In this document: positions 37,467-45,680 of the stretch, piece by piece
Numbering within the stretch: position 1 is the first letter of the stretch
Layout: each line of letters starts with the position of its first letter
NCBI GenBank assembly: GCA_025345505.1
Contig: JANVCC010000064.1
Coordinates: 2,894,463-2,958,462, forward strand
DNA: 64,000 nt
DNA from: Todiramphus chloris collaris
Taxonomy: Eukaryota > Chordata > Aves > Coraciiformes > Alcedinidae
Direction: 5' to 3'
Notes under the pieces: generated by a model
Database searches by the model: none
What the model was told of the DNA's origin: nothing
The model's input: only the letters and a program-made list of their open reading frames with translations
Translations under genes and position numbers: made by a program

Positions 37467-37523
37467 GATGAAGAGCAGGGCAGTGGTGGCCGTGAAGACG
37501 ATCCAGCAGGCAGGATGGTACAT
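37463..37523 (-). CDS. OPCML: OPCML (OBCAM) alternative first coding exon: signal-peptide leader, partial gene
   Basis: The minus strand reads ATG at 37523-37521 and encodes [10 protein letters not shown] then [10 protein letters not shown], followed by the first G of a split glycine codon and a donor (CCAG|GTAGGG). I recognise this from memory as the short leader of the OPCML isoform beginning MYHPA and ending LLFIPG; the remembered human version differs at about three residues. OPCML is a GPI-anchored IgLON with three Ig domains that mediates homophilic and heterophilic adhesion on neurons. The leader targets the chain to the ER and is cleaved. Exon end in phase 1 is the usual arrangement before an Ig-domain exon. 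The start is supported by A at -3 (CCAAGATG); no alternative upstream Met is open in frame. The exon lies in a CpG-rich patch. Ig-domain exons must lie below position 1. NTM and LSAMP, the close relatives, have different leaders as I remember them, so OPCML is preferred. Confidence 0.86.
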
Positions 37524-37750
37524 CTTGGAGCTGCGGTAGACTAGCGGCTGATTTGCTTGCTGCTTGCTGCTGCCGCCGCTGCTTTCGTCTGCGCTGAATT
37601 CTGAGCAGGTTTAAATCCAATGTTTGCAGAGGGAGGGAGACTGAGTTAGCGAGCTAGAGAGAGAGAGAGAGAGAGAGAGAGATGGGAGCAGGCAGTCAGC
37701 GCCTCGGATTTTTTTTTTCCTTGCACACGCACGCACACAGACACGCACCA
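37524..37750 (-). promoter_or_regulatory. 5' UTR and likely core promoter region of the OPCML leader transcript
   Basis: This is the DNA immediately upstream of the ATG in the minus direction. Next to the ATG lies a GCA/GCAA-rich stretch (37548-37587), then a weak ATTTAAA at 37611-37618, then a (TC)n pyrimidine tract on the coding strand (37656-37682), then a CA/CG-rich stretch (37724-37750). No convincing TATA box at a fixed distance is visible, so a CpG-type promoter with dispersed starts is more likely. The transcription start cannot be placed from sequence alone. Confidence 0.5.
37656..37682 (-). repeat. (GA)n microsatellite in the OPCML 5' UTR or promoter
   Basis: About 13 uninterrupted GA units on the plus strand, which is (TC)n on the coding strand, 133-159 bases upstream of the ATG. 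Such pyrimidine tracts occur in TATA-less neuronal promoters. The length is probably polymorphic. Confidence 0.85.
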
Positions 37751-38639
37751 AACTAGCAGAAGGAGCACCAGGCTCGGTGCGGGAAAGCAGACCTCCTACC
37801 AGGCACCCATTGGTTCGAGATGCTGACTGACACACGCACACTTGCTCTTCTGCGGGTCTCACTCTGCAACCAGGGAGTTCAATGCAGGCATCGACCCCCT
37901 GAGCATCCCTCCCAGCGGTACCCGGGATGCAGGGAGCAGCCCGACACGGGGATGAGCACCGTCCCACCAGCTCCTCACGCACCTGCAAAGAGGCTTAGGA
38001 ATTTTTTGCCCCCAAGCTGGAGCTGACTGGTGGGGCAGCCCCAGGATTTAGCCCCTTGGCTCACCCTTGCCCCTCTGTGGGCTCTGCACCCCTCCCTGGG
38101 AAGCCACCGGCAGCTCTGCCTATTGCCAAGAGAGGCAAACTGGCAAGCAATCCAGGCTTTTTAGCATGAGTGGGTGTTTTTCACACAAAACCCCTGAAAT
38201 GGAGAAGCAATCTTCTCTGTGCATCCCAAGCAGCACCGTATTTTTTCCCTTGAGGGGGCTCACAGAGCTCTAAAAGAACGTCAAGCCCAGGGTACCTGCA
38301 GCTGCAGCCCCCCTGCTCAACACCCTGCCATTCTCACCAAGGCCAAGGAGTGTTTCCTCACGCTTTCTTAATGAAATCCTCCCCTTCCAGGCTGCCAGTT
38401 TCCCCCCCAAACCCATTTTCCCCCAGCCCCTGCCTTGGCACATTCTCACACCCCTGCCAAGCCCGAGCATCCCCAGCACAGGGCACTGGACACAGCTTCC
38501 CACCTCTCTGCTGGCTCCCCCTGCCAGGTCCCCCCCTCCCACAGCCATCCCCAGATCAAAGCATTTGCCAGCTAGGGCTTGAGTTCGCTGCCTTGCCAGA
38601 AAGGGAAAAAACAAGGTTGCAAAGATAAATATCCAAAGG
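37751..38639. other. Upstream flank of the OPCML leader exon, nothing specific
   Basis: C-rich upstream DNA. No repeat, additional leader exon or clear promoter element recognised. Confidence 0.55.
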
Positions 38640-38880
38640 AAACAGGATTTATTTTTCACATTTTCTAAACAACAAAAAAATGTTTCTTAATTCACATTCA
38701 CTGCAGCTTTATTAAAAATCAATCGTTAAGCATTTTTTAATGCTTAAAGACAAACTAAAATGTATGGTTTTGCTCAAAACGATCTCTTTCCCTATCAACT
38801 CAGGGCTAAAGGTCTCTTTTTGTGTTCCAGCTGAACCCAAGAGTAATTCTAGGCCATTACTTTAGACTTTCCCCTATCAA
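38640..38880. promoter_or_regulatory. Putative upstream regulatory island with a perfect inverted repeat
   Basis: AT-rich repeat-free patch about 1.1-1.4 kb upstream of the leader ATG. It holds TTAAGCATT, TTTT, AATGCTTAA at 38726-38747 (9 of 9 paired) and other TAAT words (CTTAATTCAC, ATTAAAAATC, GAGTAATTCTAGG). Plausible proximal enhancer. Confidence 0.4.
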
Positions 38881-40487
38881 CCCACCGCAGCTTTTTGGCA
38901 CCAGTGGTCACAAACTCCTCCAGTCCCCTCCAGCTCCTCTCTGCTGACAAACACCTTGCCCCAGGACACCAATCCCAGCCCCAAGAATTTCCTCAGCTCC
39001 CCCTCCATGCACACACCTCTTATCTGGCATTATTTCCACATGAATCAGCACCAGGAGGAGCAGGATCCGTGCTCTTGAGGGGGTACCCACACCTGGTAAA
39101 GGATGGGAGCCCAAGCACGCGTCGCCAGGACAAACTTTCCCTGGCTTTTAGCCATTAATCTCTATTCATTTTCTACTCTGCATGAATAAACCACAAGTTT
39201 TTAAAAGCTTTTAACTCAACCATATTCCCACATTATCTGCTGAAGCCATCCCGCCTCCCGCATCTTTAAGAACAAGCCGAAGAAAACGTGCCCAGGGAAT
39301 TTATTTTTTTTTTCTTTTAAAAGGAGTAAAGTTACATTTTTCTCAACAACCTTGACCCCTGAAAGAGCTAAATCATCACGCTGAATAAAAAAACATCAAG
39401 CCTAGTGCCTCTCTCTCAGCTTGAGATGAGAACGGTGATATTTCTGTCCTGAATTTCCCTTCCACTGACACCCAAACAACCGACATCAAGAAAATTTATC
39501 CTTTGCTTCACACGAGCTTCAGGGAAACTGCCTCCAAGGAGGCAACGGGGATTCCCCACATCCATGAGGGATGTGCCCACATCCTACGTGGGCAGCCCAG
39601 GAGGGGACCGTGCTGCTTTGGGACGCAGCTCCCAGCCCGTGAGCTGAACCCTTCAGCTGCGGCTCGCTTTCCAAAAACCCACAGAGCAAGCTCTGAATCC
39701 ACCCAAAGCAAAAAGAAATATTGTTATCCTCCAGGAACTAAAAGGAAATGAACAAAGACATCATTTCTAATTAACAGAAATGTTTGATGGGCTTAGAACA
39801 AACACGTTGCTCTGCTTTCAAAACCTGAGTTGAAAAGCTATATTTGGGCAAATTTCAAAACACCACTTTCTTACTTTTTTTTCTCCTCCCACCACATTTT
39901 TCCCCTTATGTTTTGGGTTTGGTTTTTTTTTTTCTTTTTTTTTTTCATTACCTGCCAATGTCTGTTGCCCAAATCCAGCACACACTTCACCACTCTCCTT
40001 GTGTCCATTCTGGCCCGTTAGGCTGGCACTCAAATTGCCAAGTGCAGCTCTAAGGATGACCCCAGACTGGACCTTTAGAACATCGAAGCCTTCGCTTTCC
40101 CATCTGCAAAATGGGAACAAATGCACCTTGATGGGCCAAACAAATCTATCACTCAGATCTCCAGGACCAAACAGGGCACTGCCCTGGTTCATTTGTTTGA
40201 TTTCCAAAACACATAAAAAAAAAAAAGATGTATAAATATGTATTCAGCTGGTGGAGCTTTTCTGGGATATTTGGGGTTGTTTGGTATCAAGCAGAGAATC
40301 TAAAATGCATATTTAAATTTGACAGGCAGCACCCGATCTGCAAGGAGACATTATGGTCTGCTGGGCACATTTAAACATCATTTCTGTGCCTGTTCTCAGA
40401 GGGTTCCCCCCTCCCCAAGCTGTCTCAATGCATATTCACATCTGGGATCAGCTTAGTCCCTGGGGTAAATAACACGTTTTCCATAAA
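38881..40487. other. Non-coding, T-rich patches only
   Basis: T-rich stretch at 39922-39947, AT-rich DNA near 39300 and 40205-40240. No exon or repeat family recognised. Confidence 0.6.
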
Positions 40488-40535
40488 GCAGAGCACCCCA
40501 AAAGCAGAAGCACCTCGCAGAGCACCCCAAAAGCA
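40488..40535. repeat. 19-bp direct repeat, period 29
   Basis: GCAGAGCACCCCAAAAGCA occurs at 40488-40506 and again, identical, at 40517-40535, just before the CR1 fragment at 40541. Confidence 0.9.
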
Positions 40536-40540
40536 CAAAA

Positions 40541-40595
40541 ACATAGAATGCCCCAGGTTGAAAGGGACCTCCAAAGGTCATCAAGTCCAAGAAAG
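40541..40595 (-). mobile_element. CR1 LINE, short 3'-end fragment
   Basis: ACATAGAATGCCCCAGGTTG, AAAGGGACCTCCAAAGGTCA, TCAAGTCCAA match the CR1 antisense 3' end. The match stops after about 55 bases. A 19-base direct repeat sits directly on its 3' side. Confidence 0.75.
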
Positions 40596-41510
40596 GCCAC
40601 AGAGCACAGATGCTCCACCATGACACCCAGTCACACATCCCCAGGACCCAGACACCAAAACAGCCTCCCCTGGGCTGATCCCAGCTGCTGGATGTGACCC
40701 AGAGCAAGCCACGGCTGAGCCTCACCACATCACCTCCTCAAGCCCAGCTCCCCCCAGACCCGACACCAACCTCCACAGCTCCCCCAACCCAACCCATGGG
40801 AATCCCCAGCTCCCCTGCACCTCTGCCCAGGCCAGCTCTTCACCAGTCCCCCCAGTGCCTCCAGCCCCGAGAGGCTCCTGCTGGACCTGGGGGTGGGAGC
40901 TGCCAGGGGAGCGAAGTGGGGTGGGCAGGGAGGGAATCAAAAAAGCTCTGGGGATATCAAAAGCATCCAAAAAATTGGCTGCCCACCGGTTTTACCTCCC
41001 TTGCCATGCCCAGCAGAGCCCAGAGCCGCAGCCCCGCTCCCCCCTCGTCCATCTGTCCCTCTGTCCCTCTGTCTGTCCCTCCTCCAGCTCCTTCCCTCCT
41101 GTCCCCTCCTGCCCCCCCCCTGCTCTCGCTCTGTGTGTGTGTTTGTGTCTCTGCCTGAATGAAAGGCTACCCTTTTCTCCTTGACATCTTGTTAGAATGG
41201 GAATACAACATCTATTGATTTGCATTTCAGGCAAGGAAAGGGGAAAAGAAATGAAAAAAAAAAAAAGAAGCTTTCTTTTTTTTTTTTTTAAAAAAAAAAA
41301 ATATTAAAAAAAAAAAGAAAAAAGGTTCTGTGGACTCAGAGGTACTACAGGAATAAACAGAAGGTGCAGGCAAAGGCAGCCTGAGCTGCCTGCACCCCAG
41401 CAGGACTCTGCTCCCCCAGCTCCAGCCCCTCATCTCAGACCCACTGTCCAAAGACTCCCTGAGCTGGTCATGGCAAGCACAAGGACCTGCCTGAGCTGGG
41501 AATTACAGCA
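40596..41510. other. Non-coding with pyrimidine-rich microsatellites and A/T tracts
   Basis: C/T-rich low-complexity with CCCTCTGT-type units at 41052-41080, a TG-rich bit at 41130-41148, then A13, T14, A12 and A11 tracts at 41254-41316. No gene. Confidence 0.75.
41254..41324. repeat. Alternating poly-A and poly-T tract, partly palindromic
   Basis: A13 (41254-41266), a short AAGCTT-containing centre, T14 (41276-41289), A12 (41290-41301), then A11 (41306-41316). T14 next to A12 is itself self-complementary. Confidence 0.9.
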
Positions 41511-41940
41511 GCATCGAGGTTGGAAAAGACCTCCAAGTTCATTGAGTCCAACCATTAATGCAGCCCTGACTGGGCACCACTAAATCACATCCCCCAGCAT
41601 CACATCTCCATGGCTTTGAAACCCCCCCCCCCAGGGATCACGGGGACTCCACCACTGCCCTGGACAACCCTCAGGGGTAAGAATTTGTTCCTCAGGTCCA
41701 ACCTAAACCTCCCCTAGTGCAACTTGAGGCCATTTCCTCTCATCCTATCACTTGTCACTTGGGAGCAGAGCCCGACCCCCTTGGGTTCCAACCTCCTATT
41801 GGTGAGTTGCTGAGAGCCAGAAGGTCTCCCCTGAGCCTCCTTTTCTCCAGCCTGAACATCCCCAGGTCCCTGAGCCACTCCTCACCAGTCTTGTTGTCCA
41901 GAACCTTCACCAGCTTCATTGCTCTTCTCTGGACATGATC
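41511..41940 (-). mobile_element. CR1 LINE, longest copy in the window (3' UTR plus end of ORF2)
   Basis: About 430 bases of antisense CR1: GGTTGGAAAAGACCTCCAAG, TTCATTGAGTCCAACCATTA, a shortened 3' UTR, CAACTTGAGGCCATTTCCTC, AAGGTCTCCCCTGAGCCTCC, TTTTCTCCAGCCTGAACATC, ATTGCTCTTCTCTGGACATG. The last blocks are antisense to the end of the CR1 reverse-transcriptase frame. An 11-C run at 41622-41632 interrupts it. It is 5' truncated and not active. Confidence 0.95.
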
Positions 41941-42432
41941 TTGCAGACCACAGGACCTTCACCAATCACCCCCGGGTACACCTACTCCAGGTAGCTGTGC
42001 CACCCTCCACGAGTACTCCTTCATCCCTACTACAGCCTTGCCAAGGGCAAACGCAGCAGGTTACCCCAGCTTCATGGTGAAGGCAAACCCAGAACAAACA
42101 AGCTGTGCAAGGTGACTCAACTGGCAGCAAGAGCAAAGGGAGAAGCAGGCTGGTGCTCTGGATGAGATGCAGCAAGCATCTCTCCTCACCTCTTGAAGCT
42201 CCTGAGGTTTGCCTGAACCCGCAGGCACGCTCCTTTCACGCAGGTCCCCAGCACGACACCAGGTCCCAACCGCGGCGATACGGACGCCAACTGTCCTCAA
42301 AACCAAAGTAAGCCAACCCAGCAAGTGAGGATGCCCCCAGGAGAACCCCCCCGAGTGCCAGGGCACAGGAGAGGGGTACCAGCATGAGGTGGGAGGGGGC
42401 GAGAAGCTCTCCCTCACCTACCGCAGCAGGGC
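41941..42432. other. Non-coding, nothing recognised
   Basis: Flank of the long CR1. No exon or further repeat recognised. Confidence 0.6.
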
Positions 42433-42482
42433 GCTGGGAGGATTAATTAGTGTTTGTAAAGCACTTTGAAGATAAAGGCGGC
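42433..42482 (+). repeat. Ancient SINE tail (MIR/AmnSINE/L3 type)
   Basis: GGGAGGATTAATTAGTGTTT and GTAAAGCACTTTGAAGATAA match the widespread amniote SINE/LINE 3' tail. Same family and orientation as the copy near 11.0 kb. Confidence 0.65.
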
Positions 42483-42953
42483 TGCAGGAGAGCTCATAAC
42501 CGGGAGCGAGGTGGAGATGGGGACTGGGGAACCCAGTTGCAGCGGGGTTTCTTATCTGGTGTGCAAGCTGCAGCCCCGGCTGGGCAAACGCCGAGCGGGT
42601 TCAGATGAAAGGTAGAATGGGAAAATTTCCGCAGCGTGAAAAAAAAAAAAAAAAAGACAAATCAAACGCTTGCTGCTTGCAAAAAATGAGTGAGGGAGAG
42701 ATGAAAAGACGTGATCTAAGTCTCTAAAAGCTGGAGAGACCTGCTATTGATTCTGGCTTGGGAAGAAGGGGCCTGAACAAGAGCTGGTGTGTTGTTAAGT
42801 GCACTTATCTTCTCTTGTTAGATGGCAGAACGGGGCCAGATGGGCAGAGTACTAATTCCTGTCAAGAATCATTATTAGGATGAGGTACCTCCAAAGACAC
42901 TCTATGGGCAGTGTAAATGAGGCAGCAGCGTGAGGCCAGGAACCCCACAAGAT
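42483..42953. other. Non-coding, A-tract only
   Basis: An A17 tract at about 42639-42655. TGTTGTTAAGTGCACTTATC near 42790 and AATCATTATTAGGATGAGG near 42867 may be part of a regulatory patch, but evidence is thin. Confidence 0.5.
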
Positions 42954-43090
42954 CCCTGGGCAACCTTTTCCAAGGCTTGAGCACCCTTACCATATAAAAA
43001 AGCTTTCTTTTACATTTATCTTGCACTTAAATTTGTACCCGTTGCCTCTTGCCCTCTCTGGGCACTCCTGAGAAGAGCCTGGCCCCTGTG
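42954..43090 (-). mobile_element. CR1 LINE, internal 3' region fragment
   Basis: CCTGGGCAACCTTTTCCAAG, GCTTGAGCACCCTTACCA, CCGTTGCCTCTTGCCCTCTC and GAGAAGAGCCTGGCCCC match the antisense middle of the CR1 3' region. Both ends are missing. Confidence 0.75.
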
Positions 43091-44708
43091 CACATCCACA
43101 TGCTCCCAGACAACCCCCCTCAGCCACCCAGCCTCCAGAGCACCCCACCTCCTGGGAGAAATCCTGGTGAGAAGAAGGATGATGGTGGGAAAAGCTGGCG
43201 ATGGAGTTTGCCCCCCTCCTCAGCCGTCAGGAGGTTGGGCCAGCTCCAGAGCGCGATGAAACGCAAGATACCCTCACACAAAGCTTTGATCATAGTAATT
43301 ATCCGTTGTCGTCATGTACAAAACATTATCTCCACGCAGACATCAAGCTCCTTCTGTACCATCCCCCCCCCCCCCCCATCTCCTCACACCCCACCGCTCC
43401 GGGCTCCTCCATCCCATCAGCTCTGAACACGCGCTTGCCAGCGCCAGGGCAGGATTCCCTTCTCCCGTCAATGGGTTGAGAAAGGAGACTTCTGTTTGCT
43501 TAGCTTTGATCAAAATGACTGAGCGTCAGGCAAAGGAGAGGGTGTGAGGGGGGGGGTGGAGAGAAAAGAAAACAGGGCAGGAATGATGCATCCTGATCCA
43601 TAAGCAGGAGTCAGTTCAAGGATACCTCAGGCAGCGCTCACTGGCTGGCTGCTTCTAGGGGCTGGGTTTCCTCTCTTTATTTTTTTTTTTAAGAATGAGA
43701 AAGAAAACATTATTTTTTTTTTTTTTGAGCTCTGCTCCCTTTCATTTTTCTCCGGGTTCAGTGGCTTTCTTCGTCAAGCCTCTGTAGCTCAGGTAAGAAC
43801 AGAGGGCTCCAGATTAAAGAGAAACACGGCAGCAAGCAGAAAGCCGTCGTGATAACAGAGAGGACAAAGTCAGAAAAGACAAAGGAGGGAAGTCTGCTTT
43901 CTGCAAGATTCCCACTTCTGGCTTTTAAGTAGGGAACTCCAGAACCTGGGACCAAGCTGGACGTTTCAAACTCTGATCCCAAACAAACTCTCTTGGCCTG
44001 GTCATGGGGCTGCAGGACAACGAACTACATCAGGAGCCGTCATCTCAGCGGCGGGTCTCAGCGTGTCCAGGGTTTGCACAGACACTTAATACACCCTGGA
44101 ATTTCATAGATATTTAAGTGGGTGGACAGACAGACAGCCCGCTAGACTGACAGCTCTAAATACCTCTGTGTATGAGCGTGGGTAGCAAGCAAACATATTG
44201 CCTCCTGCCAGAGCATCTCACGTGCTGACAAAAAATCCAGCCGTGCAGCTCACCCCAGCCCTCGCTCCTCTACCGAGGCACCCAGAGAGACGTGGCTTTG
44301 AGGGGAAGACTTGGTTTCATCACTCCCATTCCCACCAAGGGCCCATCAGCTGCTTCCTGCAGCATCACCCACCACGGCAAGACTCCCGCAGCCACCACGA
44401 GATGCAGAGCTCACTCTCCTCGCCAGGCTAGGTGTCCAACACCAGCACTTCTCCTTGGGACCAAAAACCAACCGGGAAGTTGGGAGGGGATTTACCCAGA
44501 GCCATCCCCTCCACTGCAAAGCCAGGCACCCCACAGACCAAGGACTCAGCAGGGTCCACGTCTCCTTTGCAAATGACTCTGGCAATGACATACTCCCAGG
44601 GTCCCGTCAGGCTCTGCTAGGAAACCTTCCCTGCTGTCGTGTTTATAGATCTATTCTTAGCTCAACTTTGACTCATTGCAGAAGCAGCATGGAGCCTTTC
44701 ATCCCGTG
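43091..44708. other. Non-coding, with a C15 run and T-tracts
   Basis: C15 at 43363-43377, T-tracts near 43680 and 43711-43726. No exon recognised. Confidence 0.6.
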
Positions 44709-44790
44709 ACCCCGAAGCACCTTAAAGAATATGAGCTGAGCCTCATGGAGAAGAAATACTGTCCTCTCTGTTAGACAGAGGGGTCAACCA
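44709..44790 (-). repeat. Ancient SINE tail (MIR/AmnSINE/L3 type)
   Basis: AAGCACCTTAAAGAATATGA, GCTGAGCCTCATGG and AATACTGTCCTCTCTGTTAG resemble the antisense tail (GCACTTTACAAA..GAGCTAATCCTCA..TATCCCCATTTTACAG). Diverged, so moderate confidence. Confidence 0.45.
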
Positions 44791-45484
44791 ACATATGAGG
44801 CCAAGAAGACAGGCAGAGGGCCAGCAAGCAGAGCAGGGAACAGCAAATACACAGGAGAAGCTTCAGATGTGCACAGCATGGGCAAGATGAGTGCACGAGA
44901 TGCATCAGCAACTGGATGAGCTGCGGGGCTCAAGGGGTTGAGGGAAGAGTCACGAAGTCCAGCTAGAGACCCAACACTTGCACTGCAGCACAGGGAATGA
45001 GGAAGGTGGTCCTTCCCTTCAACCAGGAACCTCTTCCAGGAGCATTCTCGTGGTCTGTCAGCTCCAGGTAGCACCCTTGAACCCACTGCCCCTCCACTTA
45101 AGGCACGGGGAGGTGGGATATATGTGACCGAGATCCCACGCTGAACCAGGAGCAGCAGAGGGGAGGCTGGGCAGTCCCCAACCCTGTGCAAACAGCCCCA
45201 TCCTTGAGGTGGGACCTCCCGCCGCGAGCTGTGAAGAAGCCACCAAACCACCGCGTTCCCACTCCGCTCCTGGCTGAAAAAAAAAACCCACTCTGTTTCC
45301 TTTTCCTCTTTTAAAATCACACCAAACCGGTGCTGGACCAGCTGCAGGGGCAGCCCTGCCCCAGGAGGATGAGGAGGAAGCCTCCGTTGAAGACGGGAGA
45401 CGCTCATCGCGGCATCGCGCCCCGCGCTCGGGGAGGGAGAGCAGGTGCCTGGAGAGGGGGCACCTCACCCTCGTGCGGCACAGA
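44791..45484. other. Non-coding, nothing recognised
   Basis: A 207-codon minus-strand frame (44784-45407) is open here. It has no domain, overlaps another frame and includes part of the SINE tail, so I do not call it. Confidence 0.55.
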
Positions 45485-45680
45485 AAGTATTTTCCATATG
45501 CTGCCTGATCAGTTATACGTTTCTTAAAATGCTATTGCACAGATATTTCAGAGGCATCATGTAGTACCATCTGTTATGTTATATATTGCACCGAGCCCGG
45601 CCAATTTTGAGATACAGTAATTTTATCTCCTCCATTTCATATGCGGCACAGGCATTTTGCTAAGGAGAGCTGACAGGGAA
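45485..45680. promoter_or_regulatory. Putative conserved non-coding island
   Basis: AT-rich, repeat-free: TTTTCCATATGCTGCC, CTTAAAATGCTATTGCAC, ATGTTATATATTGCACC, CCAATTTTGAGATACAG. Sharp boundary with GC-rich DNA on the left. Confidence 0.35.

Larger units (their letters stand above)
37241..37600. promoter_or_regulatory. CpG-rich island-like patch around the OPCML leader exon
   Basis: By hand I count about 18 CpG in 37241-37440, far above the surrounding sequence, with more in 37540-37600. The patch covers the start of intron 1, the leader exon and the proximal 5' UTR. OPCML promoters are known in mammals to carry CpG islands that can be methylated; that the same holds here is inference. 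Confidence 0.55.

Noticed and set aside
37611-37618. ATTTAAA as a TATA box for OPCML
   Set aside because: Weak match with unknown distance to the transcription start; the CpG-rich setting points to a TATA-less promoter.
44784-45407. A 207-codon minus-strand open frame
   Set aside because: No domain, overlaps another open frame in a different phase, and its end lies in a SINE tail.
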